Assembly (NCBI RefSeq): GCF_001642475.1
Contig: NW_019173995.1
Span: forward strand, 121,580-185,579
DNA length: 64,000 nucleotides
Reading direction: 5' to 3'
Origin: Fonsecaea monophora
Lineage: Eukaryota; Ascomycota; Eurotiomycetes; Chaetothyriales; Herpotrichiellaceae
This document shows positions 1-10,703 of the stretch, piece after piece. The notes under the pieces are model-generated. The model was not told the origin of the DNA, searched no databases, and saw nothing but the letters and a program-made list of their open reading frames with translations. The position numbers and the translations under genes are program-made. How positions within the stretch are numbered: position 1 is the stretch's first letter; each line of letters opens with the position of its first letter.

Positions 1-700
1 TTGGCGTCTCCGTTGAGTTACAAAGCAAAAGTCAAGTCGAATCAAGGCGACCTACCGAGTACATGGCAACCCACCATCATCCTCGTCGTACAACTGCCAA
101 TCCCCACCCCGACACCGCGCCCCATCGTGTATCCGCCACAGAGACAAGTGAATGAATTCGACTTCTGCCTCTTTTCGCATCGATCCACCCTCCCACTGGC
201 CCACTTCAAGACGCGGAGGACAATCCATTTCATGAGCCCTCCACACCCCACTGCTCTTTCCAGTATCGAGATTGGTAACTTCCAGTGCCTCCCCAGTCAC
301 CAGCAGATTTTAGTCGACAGGACTTTGACCTGACTCAATGCTTCGGCTCCCTCCCCCATGCTCTGGCCACCCACTCTCCGCGGTTCCCGTACGAGTCTCG
401 CCCACTCCAGCCGTCCTCCGACCCTCAATCCCCAACCCTCTCGAGATAAGTTGAAATAGGTCGTCGGAGTAGCGCATGAAGAAGCATACAGGGACTGCCG
501 CGGTTGTGTGAACGCACGTTCCGACTCGATCGTCCTAGTCCATCTTTCGCTCGCGAACTACATCAATCCTTCTCTTTCCCATCTCGTTGTCTGATTTCTG
601 GCTTCCCTTCACCTCCCTGTCTGGTGTGTCCCAGTGTCGAATCCGCCTTGAACAATCCCTCTTTACCAATCCACTCACCTGCCTGTCTGCGTTGCCCATC
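1..700. other. Upstream region of the MFS transporter gene
   Basis: No gene is supported here. An open frame runs from the left edge to about position 333 but starts with TTG, has no recognisable domain and is proline/threonine rich, as expected of a pyrimidine-rich fungal promoter. The 500-700 stretch is rich in CT runs and directly precedes the ATG at 701, so it is probably the promoter and 5' leader of the transporter gene. Confidence 0.5.
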
Positions 701-2600
701 ATGACTGCTCAGGCAGACAGCTCAAGTGACACCGTGCCTTCTCCTGTCGACAAGGACCCTTCCTCCCATATCGAGCAAATCCACACCAACGAGAGAGTAC
801 CAGGCCATCCTGGCTACTACGAGAAAGACGGTCTGCGGACCTATGGTGACGATGAAGACCATGACCACGAACCACCGGTGAGTGCAAGCCCGTGCCAGTC
901 TTGCGGTGATCATCCCTGTCGATACTGACCGGCCCTCCTTTAGATGACCATTTCCAGGGGCCTCAGCTTGGTTGCTATGGCTTTCTTGTGGACTGGCTCC
1001 CAAATCCCGGTATACATCCTCGGTGGTGTGCCACCATATATTTATGCCGATATTGGTGGTGTTGACCGCTGGATCTGGTTCGTCCTGGCTTACCTGCTGG
1101 CTTTGGCTGCTATCTGCCCCTTTGTCGGGTCGATTTCCGATCTCATTGGAAGACGCTGGGTGGCACTGGGAGGCTCCGGGTTGCTTGTCATTGCCATGAT
1201 TATCTGCGGTACAGCGCACAGCATGGCGGTGTTTATCAGTAAGCATCAGTTGCCCCCCTCACCTTTATACCAGGAGTCTGACCAGCTCTCCTTTCCTAGT
1301 GGGCATGACTTTCTCTGGGATCGGAGCCGGCATCTGTGAACTTACCTCCCTTGCTGTCACGTCCGAACTCGCCCCAACACGGAAGCGAGGGAAATATGTC
1401 TCCATCCTCGTCTTCACCATTATCCCTTTCTGTCCATCCGTCCTCTGGGGCCAGTTGATTGCCGCATACGCTGGCTGGAGATACTGCACCCTTCTCTGCG
1501 GACTATGGGCATGTGTCGGCTTCGTCGGCACCTTGTTCTTCTATTTTCCACCGCCGCGGCCCAACTCACGGGGTCTTTCTAAGAAGGAGGTCATTTCCGA
1601 GATAGATTTCATCGGTGGTTTCCTCTCGATCACGGGTATGATCTTGTTCCTGGCTGGTCTGCAATGGGGCGGCTACCAGTACCCATGGCACTCCGCGCAT
1701 GTTCTGGCACCTCTGATCATTGGTGGCTTCTTCCTCCTCATTGCATTCCCCATCTGGGAGATCAAGTTTGCGAAATTCCCAATGTTCCCGTCACGGATGA
1801 AACAGGAAGCCAGAATCCTCACACTCACTCTGATCATCACCGCTATCTCGGGAGCAAACTTCTTCTCCGTCATCATGTTCTGGCCTACCCAGGCCTTCAA
1901 TGTCTATGGCCATGATCCGGTCGGAGTTGGCGTTCGAGGTATTCCCATTGGCTTCAGCATTCTCGCGGGCGCCTGCATCGTGCTATGGCTCCTTTCCGTC
2001 TTCCGGGGCCATAATCGCGAGTTGATGATCATCTCCTCGGTGCTCATGACTGCCGGTTGCGGCGCGCTTGCAGTCGCTACTCGAGATAACCTGCACACTC
2101 TCTGGGGTCTTCTGGTTCTGGCCGGTCTCGGTATCGGCGGTATCGTCGTGCCTGCATCAATCATGACCACGATCATCTGCCCGGACGACATCATCGCCAC
2201 TGTTGCCGCACTTACCTTGTCAATCCGTGTGATTGGTGGCTGTATTGGGTACACTGTCTATTACAATGTCTTCCTCAACAAGTTCGTCCCCAACGCCACA
2301 AAATATATTGGTGGCACCATGGCCCTTGAGCTTGGCATAACGAACGTTACATATATTGGCGAAGCCATCGAATATACTGCGGCGAGTCTCCTGCCTCTGC
2401 TCAAGACAATTCCTGGAATCGCTGGTAACGACACCGCTTACGAAATGGTCGTCGTGGCTGGCCAGGTTGCCTATGCCGAATCATATAAGTACGTGTACTT
2501 GACGAGTATTGCATTTGGCTCGATTGCCATCTTGTCCAGCGTCTTTTTGGGGAATATCGACAAGTATATGGACGATCACGTCGCTGTCGTGATGCACTGA
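701..2600 (+). CDS. MFS transporter, TRI12-like (drug/toxin or siderophore efflux family)
   Basis: Three exons, 701-877, 944-1238 and 1300-2600, join in frame to give 590 residues; the introns (66 and 61 nt) have GTGAGT and GTAAGC donors and TAG acceptors. The protein is a polytopic proton-coupled transporter of the plasma membrane. About 55 polar, acidic residues precede the first helix. A classic MFS motif A follows (GSISDLIGRRW, loop 2-3), and the helix 4-5 region contains GMTFSGIGAGICE. The text after the first helix (SQIPVYILGGVPPYIYADIGG) is characteristic of the fungal TRI12 family, whose namesake exports trichothecenes; other members move siderophores or drugs. The length and roughly 14 hydrophobic segments fit that family. 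No biosynthetic genes adjoin it, so the substrate is unknown. Start chosen because the conserved acidic N-terminus begins at 701; the in-frame ATG at 587 lies upstream in pyrimidine-rich leader. Confidence 0.9.
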
Positions 2601-5443
2601 GCTGCGGCAAGCTTTGTCGAGGAAGGGGAAATGCCCTCGGGAGATCTGTTGTTAGGAGTACTGCAGCAATGGATCTTGGAGAATGGTCGATTACCAGGCA
2701 CATCTCCGAGGGGAAATTCTAGTCTGGTCCGTCGAAAGATTACACCGATGGTAGATAGACATAGGCTGGCATAAAATATAAGAGTCTCGTCCATATTGAT
2801 TCGATTTTTCTGGTATTTGTTCAGTATTTCCAGGAGCCACATGCTGGGGAAAGCGGAGAATGAGAGGAGGAGGACGAGGAATTTGGACGAAAAGGAGCAG
2901 GGAGGATATTTACGACACAAGAAAAGCTTGGACCAACGTCTAGACCGAGCCCTGCGTCCTGTGTCTTCTTAGAGCATCATCCCCAAGCCGTGTCAAGGAC
3001 AAGGACAAGGAGGAGAGAGGGGGAATAGAGGGCCAGAGCAAGCGAAAAGCTCGTATTCCTCCCCCATACTCCATTTCTGAAGCCTTGTCCTCGGAATCTG
3101 TTTGGCTCTTTTTGAGGGTCGTTTCCCCCGCAAAATTTCTGGGCGGTGCCGCTGCCGAGCCGCTTGTGTTCCTGGTTCCCCCTCGGGGTTTCCTCTTCTG
3201 GGGGTCATCAGTGGTAAGGAACTCGGCGAGTCGGTAAGTACATGTCAATTGTTTGTACCCGAGGGCGGCTTTTGACTGTGGCGGTGGGATTTTATGGGCG
3301 GGGTGGGAGAGATCGGAAGGGGGGAGGAGGGATGTCGAAAGGTTGGAATCCGGTGCGAGATTCAGGTGAGAGGGGGAGGGAGGTGGCGGTCGTGATGATG
3401 GTTGTGATGGGTATATGTATTCTGGTCTGTGCCGTGTACGCTGTGTTCTGTAGCTTCGAGGATGTAGTCGAGAGGTAGATAGACCAGCGGTATAGACAGA
3501 CCCAAGGTACGAGGTACTGCATGCGCATATATACATACACCACGCGTATTCGAATCCACCTTTGACGGGCGTGTGCCTCGGGGACTCGGGTTAATTCATC
3601 TGGATCGGAACAAGACAACCGGCATTGAGAGTGGTTTGATGATTACGCTCTTGTACAAACCTGGACGGCTCCACGTTTACAAAGTAGCATAGGGTTTCCT
3701 CTCGACTCCTCGATTCTGGATCCTGTATGAGTGTTGTCGGTACTCGCTCTCTCTCTTCCCGTCAGTACGCGGTCGAGATACATATGTAGGTCTGGATCCG
3801 GTCGTGTCGCTTAGTTGGTTGGTTGGCTGGCTGCCTGGCGTGGCAGCGCTGGCCAGATTTCCCGATGCGGGTGCATCTTGCGAGCCAAAAAGGCTCCAAA
3901 GCCATGGCGGGTTGATCGATTGGTTCCGTCAGTGTCGGTAGAGAAGACCTAGACGCACATGGATCTCATGTCCTCGGTTGGGTAGATGGCGAAATGGGAC
4001 TTGGGCGGAGGGGGTAGGCGAAACCGGGAGGACGTATTCGTATACTTCGTTGACGATAGTAAATCCGCGAGCGGGACATGACGGGCTGATAAAAGGGCTC
4101 GTCCATTCTGGTTTTCCTGCTGCTGTTCAGACCCGGCTCGGGGTGTCTTGGTCGTTTGAGAGTTTTGTCCCCCCAAATCTCCGGTTCTCTCTGCTTGTGT
4201 ATCAAAACTTTGATCTCAAGAGTTGAGTTGAGAACCCCGCGAGAGAATGAACGCGCATGCAAAGGGGGATTTGAAATCGGTCTTCGCTTGTAACTTGGCC
4301 GATGGCTCGGGAAAGAAATGACTGGGGGCCCAGCGTAGATGGAGCCAAAACGGCAGAAATAACGAATAACCAAATGATCCTTCACATGCCTCGGTTGTGG
4401 TCCGTTCGTCCTTTGTCGCGTCAACTCGGGACGAGGCTATGGGCAGACAGAGGTGTTCCGGGGGGAGCTCAGGAGAAAATGAGAGGGATAATCATTCTTG
4501 TCCACCCTTTTCTTCCGAAATTGCTGTTCGGCTCAAGCTCAAGCTCGATGGTGGACCTCCTCGATGTCCAGGAGAAAGAGTGCAAGAACAGGATGTCGAT
4601 GGTTTAGAGAGAAGAGACATACAAAGCTGCAGAAAAGGAGACGAGTGGGGAACAATAGGTCAGCCTTGCAGAGTAGGAAGCTGAATGAAGAAAGAGAATA
4701 TAGAGAGAAGAGAAGAGAAAAGGTAATAGGATAACCTTGCCTAGTCAGGGCCCGATAGGGGAGCAGGTGGAATGAAGTTGCTAAAGGCAAAAGGTCTGTG
4801 CGACTCATCATGTATTCAATTGAGAAGCCCGCCCGGCTGAAGATTAGGCATTTAGTCTCCCGATCCAGCCTGTTAGGTAATGCCGATAAAGTTCCTCGGC
4901 ATGGATATCTTGATCTGAGAAGGTGGTTTGCTGCGTTGTGCTGGGAAGAGTGCTTCTTGTTGTTCCGACCCAGTATTCCGAGGGTATCTGAAGATTAATA
5001 ATAATCAGACCCGGCGCCCGGCGCTGATATGTAAAGCCGGTACAGCTGAAGGACGGCGCGGAGAGATTGTTACCCCGCCGGACATGCCAATATATAACGT
5101 TAGGTTCAAGTCGAAAGATCTGAGTCAAGACTGAGCTCCTTTGAAGGACCGAGGTTTTTGACTTCTAGGAAGGGTGGAAGCCTTATTATATCACGTGGCC
5201 ACGGGTTTCGTCTTTGTCCATCGCCTTGAAAGAGGTGGATGGCCACCTGTCGTCCATGATTTTGCAAACCGCTTATCCAAATTTTGATTGGAAGTTGTCG
5301 CCAGTCGGCCCGTTCGTCTGGAGAGGTCGCCTGATGATGCAGGATTTCGGGACTGCACTTTCGCTTCTATAAGGCAGGGTAACTCTGGCAGAGTTTTCAG
5401 GCGACTTGAACATCCCACCTTGTAGCGATGACTAGATCAAGAT
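2601..5443. other. Long intergenic region
   Basis: 2.8 kb between the 3' ends of two convergent genes. Several open frames of 60-200 codons exist on both strands (the longest on minus, 2940-3536), but they are low-complexity (Ser/Pro/Arg), lack domains and overlap one another. The sequence includes purine-rich minus-strand runs, a GTACGAGGTAC motif at 3507-3517 and an AGAGAA-rich purine stretch near 4680-4725. Nothing else is supported. Confidence 0.4.
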
Positions 5444-6281
5444 CTAGAGGTCCATCTTCCCCAAGCCGCTCAATTCCAGTTCGGCCAGTGTCTCTCCTCC
5501 AACGTCATTCTCATCAACTCCTATTTCCTCAGCGTCGGCGTTGGCATCAGCATCCTCGAACCAGAGCCGCACGCTGCCGTATGAAATGCACAGTTCCTCT
5601 CCGGCCTTGATATCACGTAGTGCAGTGTAGACGATAACATCGGTCTCGGTATTGCGCATCCAGCCGACGTTTTGATCCCGCGTTGAGTGGTTGAACATCG
5701 ATCCAAGTCCCAGCGCAAGCGCTTGGGTCATGGTGCGGCCGGACTCAGAGGGCCAGTAACTGCGACAGGAGAAGGACAGTAAGAATAACGGTATAGCATC
5801 ATACGAGGAAGATTCAGATGACGCTATGTTGGCGACAAACCTAGCCCTGCGAGGCCAAAGGGTTGAGGCTTACTAGGTGTAGTGCTGGAGGCATGTGTGC
5901 TTCGTGTGTTTCTCAACCTCATCCTCCGTGAATATTAGTACCGGGCTGACCTCTACCACGGTGCCGTGAGGGATGTCCTGGGTCGCGAAAACGCCTCGAC
6001 CTAGAAATGTCAAGGCACAGATAGGTCAGGCTCAACTCGAGGTGGCATCTTGAGCAATTGGGGTAAGGCTGGCAACGTGCACTGATTTCCTGCCCTGCAT
6101 GGAAAAGCGGGTTGTTGGGGTCAATCCGGGGAAGGAAACTCGTGATTTACTTACACGACGCGCAGAATCACGCAATCGTTTTTCATCGAGACCTACCCTT
6201 TGGTGTATTCATGACAAGCACGAGACCAGTTGTCCTAAGTAGGGGTTGATCTCCCCGGAGCGTGGCGCCATTGTCCGACAT
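5444..6281 (-). CDS. Compact SET-domain protein (putative lysine methyltransferase)
   Basis: Minus-strand exons 6281-6197, 6000-5874 and 5759-5444 join to 175 residues; both introns show GTAGGT/GTAAGC donors and TAG/CAG acceptors. Almost the whole protein is a SET domain. GRGVFA, the N-terminal SET motif that binds S-adenosylmethionine, spans the first exon junction (about residue 29). FNHS lies at 93-96 (the NHS of the pseudoknot), and the catalytic-tyrosine motif GEELCISYG is at 124-132. A short acidic tail rich in Asp/Ala follows. No pre-SET or post-SET cysteine clusters, MYND or other domain are present, so this is one of the SET-only proteins common in ascomycetes. The substrate (histone or non-histone) cannot be read from the sequence. 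The 3' exon alone is visible as a plain open frame; the first two exons are found only by splicing. Confidence 0.82.
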
Positions 6282-7394
6282 TTGCAGAAACCGAGGCAGT
6301 AAGGGTGCCTGACAGGGGTTCAGCCTGATCTACGACAAGTCAGGGGAACTAAATGCCTAGTAGGCCTGATGCGTGTAGGATGCAGTGAAGAGTCGACCCG
6401 AGTGAAAAAGTTGAAAGATTCCAAAATAGGAAAAGCGTGAGATAGGGCGGCATCAGGCGGTGAACAAGATATGACGTCAGAGAGACATTATTTCTGATGC
6501 CCGACTGCTTGAGACGAGACCCTCGTCGTCCCTCGCCTCACCATCCAGTCTGAGTTCATCAAGGAATTATGACTAACAATGCCACCAGTGCGCGAATTTT
6601 TATGCTGCTGCCTAAGTTATGTTCCCCATCAGTGCTGACGAAAACCACCACCTCTTCCCGTTGAAACTGCATCTGTCTTCGAGGTGCAATGTACCGACCC
6701 TTGAGTCGACCTTGGGAGGGAGCTCTGTGAACCTTTTACCACGATAGTAGAACAGGAAGCCTACAAGAGCAAAGAATGCCAAGCAAAAAAAAAAAAGGGA
6801 AATTGGGCAACAGAGGAACTGCGCGATTTAAGTCATCGAAAGGTGTTGCGTTGCACCCTCCATGTCTGGCATAAGCTGGGAATTCGATGGAGAGTATACC
6901 CTTCCGACCACTTCCGCTGCGCTTAGGCTCCCAACTTCCAGCCCACCTACCTCGCGATGAAACGGGCAAATGAACAGGTACTACGACCGCAGCCTTGCGA
7001 CTCAGCCTCATATGTCGATCTTCGTGAATACCTGACTGGTCCATTCTCTCGGAAGCTGACGCTTCCCCGGACTCTGTGTCCCTTGTGTCGCGGCAATAGA
7101 ATCCTCCCGCGGCTGAAGTAAGTGAGCGATTTGACTATACATCAAAAGGAGAACGACGTCATTTCGATGTTTCTAGTATGTGATTCCGTGCTCGATGGTC
7201 GTCAGCATGAGTGCATAAGTAGAGAGGCGCTGTTCGCCTCAAAGACCGCTTCAGCATTCCAGCGTTTGCACATATCTACTCGAACAGCAATCAAAGCCTT
7301 TGGAGAAGCAGTCTACCAAATCATATCCACCAATCATACTCAAATTCCTACCGCCCAAACCTCCTTCCCCAAGACAAGAATCTCAATAGTCACA
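6282..7394. other. Divergent intergenic/promoter region
   Basis: Sits between the start of the SET gene (minus) and the start of the small plus-strand gene at 7395, so it probably holds both promoters. It contains a poly-A tract (about 6786-6797). The frame of the downstream gene is open back to 7122, but that extension lacks protein-like character. Confidence 0.4.
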
Positions 7395-7790
7395 ATGGCC
7401 GAAACATTCAACGGACAAGTGCTTATGGACCAACCCGCCGGGACAGGCAACCGTCCTTACGCTGCTGAATCCTGGCTTGAACCATGGCTCATTAAGCACT
7501 CGGAATTTTATCGCAAGCACTTTACCCGTGACGGACGTCGGGAAAGCAAGTCCACCAGACGTCACAGCGTCGTCGCTGAAGGACTAGAGTCCCGAAAAAA
7601 TTCGGTTGCTGCTCCCGAAGCTGAGGCCGCTTCTACCACCACCCCAGAGACCGATGGCACATCCGCCACCCCGGCTCCCGTTGAGCAACCAAGAGAGAGC
7701 GTCGACACCGCGGCTGCTGCTGAGGCTGTGGCCAAGAAGGACAAGTTTGGTTCGTTGCGCCGGAGCGTTGGCTGGTTTCCACACCCATGA
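7395..7790 (+). CDS. Small hypothetical protein
   Basis: An uninterrupted frame of 131 residues. The ATG at 7395 is preferred over the upstream ATG at 7122 because it has a good fungal start context (CACAATGGCC) and because protein-like composition begins there. Residues 1-55 look conserved and folded (aromatic-rich around ESWLEPWLIKHSEFYRKHF). A basic patch with SKSTRRHSV follows, a possible PKA-type phosphosite (RRHS). An Ala/Thr/Pro/Glu-rich disordered stretch then leads to a C-terminus with KFGSLRRSVGWF, again with an RRS site. No domain is recognised. It is soluble, with no signal peptide or membrane segment. Function unknown. Confidence 0.7.
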   Translation: MAETFNGQVLMDQPAGTGNRPYAAESWLEPWLIKHSEFYRKHFTRDGRRESKSTRRHSVVAEGLESRKNSVAAPEAEAASTTTPETDGTSATPAPVEQPRESVDTAAAAEAVAKKDKFGSLRRSVGWFPHP

Positions 7791-8987
7791 TTGAGTCTCT
7801 TGAAGGAGTGTCTGGAAGGACGATAATGGTGAAATGTATAGGGGAGAAACCTGGAGTCTTGAGGCTGAGGATGTGCGTTTGATACCCAAAGTGAACCATC
7901 TGTACGAGTATATGCTTGAATCAGGCAGCTGTTTTTGAGAAGCGTCAACAATTTTTCGTTTTTATTTGCACAACCTTCATTTTCACGACATAGCTGGTCA
8001 CTCCATTTGCCCCCCTGTCGTAGAGTGTGGCGAGTATCCCAATTACAAACATATCTAGTGTTAGTAGCAAGTGGTATGGTTGATTGGTGGGGGTTTTGCT
8101 CTATCAACCCCTTGCCCTTCTTTACCAGTTGGTATTCCCGATTTGGTCATTGTGAATTTCGGCATCGAAATTTTGTACTCAGTACAAGGTACAGATGTAT
8201 TCATGTACCTAGTGTGCCTGTGTATGGTAGGTTCAAGCATACCGGATTGGTGGAGATTTGGTAGCTAAATCGTGGCCGACGCTACCATTCTCGCACGACA
8301 AGGGATTGCAGCACGGTACTTGAGTTCCGTCACCAGAATATGTTCTCGACCGAAAGCCCTAAAAGGTTTCCAATCCCAGAAAGCGATGACATTCTTTGAT
8401 GCCCAGTCGGCCGAGAGAGACTTTCACGTGCCCCAAATGAGGCAAGCACCAAGGTACCGCCAAATCAAGCCTTAACCATTTATGGGGCGCGGGACTCCGT
8501 AGCCAATCAGCCGCTGGGGCCCTGAAAATCGCGTCTTGCGAGCCACGCGTGGCATGTTTGGTGTGTGTGAAAATGTCAATGGTGAAATTGTCCCAACCGG
8601 TCAGCCGATGATGGAAGCAAAAGACCCTGGGCGTCAGTCTGATAGAAGCTGACTCTGCATTAGAGTACGACTCGTCCAGCTGGGTGGCATTATGACTACA
8701 TATACAAGATCAGAGGCATCCTCTCGGCAGCCGTCAAAGTCCCTAAACTATTGTCTTACATCTCATCTCGCATTCAGCCCGGATCCAATTGCACCATTCA
8801 GCCTCTGCCCAAACCCCTGACTCCACCACCATATCAGACATAGTCCGCCTGCGCTTGTCCGGGTGGGCGACTACCATTATTTATATTTATATCAGTCGCC
8901 TTCCAACCTGTCCTCACCGTCGCCACCATCTCGATTTATCAACCCTCGCTCGAGTTCACTGACAGTCCTCACCCGACACTCGACACA
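7791..8987. other. Intergenic/promoter region
   Basis: No gene supported. The downstream half holds the promoter of the oxidoreductase gene: a TATA-like TTATTTATATTTATATC near 8878-8894, about 100 bp before the ATG, followed by a pyrimidine-rich leader (TCCTCACCGTCGCCACCATC). Confidence 0.4.
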
Positions 8988-10196
8988 ATGTCCACTCACA
9001 CCATTGTCATCATCGGTGCGTCCTTCGCTGGACTCACCATCGCCCATAACCTGCTGAAGACTATCCTACCCCAACTGTCGTCGGCCGACAAACGTGCCTA
9101 CAAGGTCGTTCAGATCGCCCCCAACGACGAGTTCTACTGGAAGATTGGCGCTCCCCGAGTCCTCGGAAACCCCAAGTCGCTGCCGCTGGAAAAGGCTCTC
9201 ATCCCCATCGCCCCTGCCTTCAAGGCCTACTCAGCAGAGCAGTACGAGTTCATCAAAGCCCACGTCACTTCGATTGATCCCTCGAGCCAGACTGTCCATA
9301 CCAGTACCTCAAATGCCGTCCACTACGATTCCCTCATCATCGCCTCCGGTACCAGCTTTGCAAGCCCCTTGTGGTCTGTAACAGACGGCTCTGAACCTCT
9401 GAAGAGCGCCATCAGCGAGATTCACAAAAAGCTCCCCGACGCAGAGTCTATCTTGATCGCTGGTGGTGGTGCTGCTGGTGTGGAGACTGCAGGCGAGTTT
9501 GGAGAAGTGTACGGAAAGAAGAAGGAAATCACACTTTTGTCTGGCAGCACTTCCCTGCTTCCTAGACTACACAACAAGAAGATGGGCCATGACGCTCAAT
9601 CTCGGCTTGAGAAGATGGGAGTCAAGGTTATCAACAACAGCGTTCGAGTCGTGGAGCACACCACTGAAGGTGGCAAAGAGGTGTTGAAGTTGAGCAATGG
9701 AGAAACCAAGACTGTCGATATCTACATCGAGGCTACTGGTGACAAGCCGAACAGCAAATTTGTCCCTCAGGAATGGTTGGACGATGCGCAGAAGGTGAAG
9801 ACGGACCCTCATACTCTCCGTCTAGATGTTTCTGGAGTCACGGGCGTCTATTGCATTGGTAGCGTCGCCAGCTACGCAGATGGCTCCATCATGGACGTCA
9901 AGTTCGCAGCACCAGCCCTCTTGGAAAGCATCAAGACGGACCTTCAAGGCAAAGGTGAGTAGTCCTTAAGTTTTACCCTTGTGCTGTGCTTCTGCTAACG
10001 ATATTAAACAGGTGGCCCGCGCACCAACAAAATCTACAAGAAAATTACCAGCGACATGCAATTTGTCCCTATTGGTTCTCAAGGAGGTGTAGGTGTTGTT
10101 TTCGGCTGGAAGCTCCCCAGCTTCTTGGTCAAGATGGCCAAGGCCAAGGACTTCATGATCGGCCAAGCTGTTAAGACCGTCGAGGGCACCGCATGA
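8988..10196 (+). CDS. FAD-dependent pyridine nucleotide-disulphide oxidoreductase, AIF/AMID-like
   Basis: Exons 8988-9954 and 10012-10196 join in frame to 383 residues; the 57-nt intron has GTGAGT, a GCTAACG branch site and CAG. The N-terminal Rossmann motif (IVIIGASFAG, residues 6-15) binds FAD. A second glycine-rich motif (AGGGAAGVETAGE, about residues 158-170) is the NAD(P)H-binding fold. YIEATGDKPNS resembles the conserved ATG motif before the second FAD contact, and GVYCIGSVA resembles the GD-type FAD site. The order of domains fits the Pyr_redox_2 family, and within it the AIF/AMID (AIFM2-like) NADH oxidoreductases. No redox-active CxxxxC pair is present, so it is not a glutaredoxin/thioredoxin reductase type. 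No mitochondrial presequence is visible. Physiological acceptor (quinone or oxygen) unknown. Confidence 0.88.
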
Positions 10197-10703
10197 TCTC
10201 TCGAGAGGCTTTGGTAGAACCTGAGCGGGCATTGTGTTTTTGTGTTGTTTTTCAATAGAGATACCCGGTCTTGACTGTCAGCGGCTGCGCAACAGGGCGT
10301 CTGCTTGAATTGGGGAGAATTTGCATAGAGGACAGCGAGATTATACACTAGTATACGGTAATCAGATCAATCTCGATCGTCGTCCTCACGAATCGGGAGA
10401 ATTAGGATGTGGAAATTTCCAGAGCGATGCTCGATGGGTCGATGGCGATATTTCCCGATGCTTTGCTTAGGAACGCTTCCGCCAGAACATTTCCGACCGC
10501 CGCCAATGATTGCCTCGCCGACGATTTTCCAGCCAATTAATTTTCCAATGCTCAGTACATTTGCTTCCGCGAGGTCGAGCAGGCGGTTTGATTATATGGC
10601 AGTTTTTTTCCTTATTTAAGACATCATAGACCGGATATTCCCTTTGTGCTAGATCAAGCGGCCATCCTCTCTTTACCTCTCTCGTTGTGATAGAACGGCA
10701 AAG
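10197..10703. other. Intergenic/promoter region before fumarase
   Basis: Compact 507-bp spacer between two co-oriented genes. It holds the 3' end of the oxidoreductase transcript and the promoter of the fumarase gene. It includes AATTAATTTTCC near 10536-10547, an AT-rich stretch at 10590-10618 and a CT-rich leader at 10664-10685. No gene seen. Confidence 0.4.

Noticed and set aside
3530..3560. TATTCGAATCCACC resembling a tRNA B box
   Set aside because: No A box or cloverleaf could be drawn on either strand.
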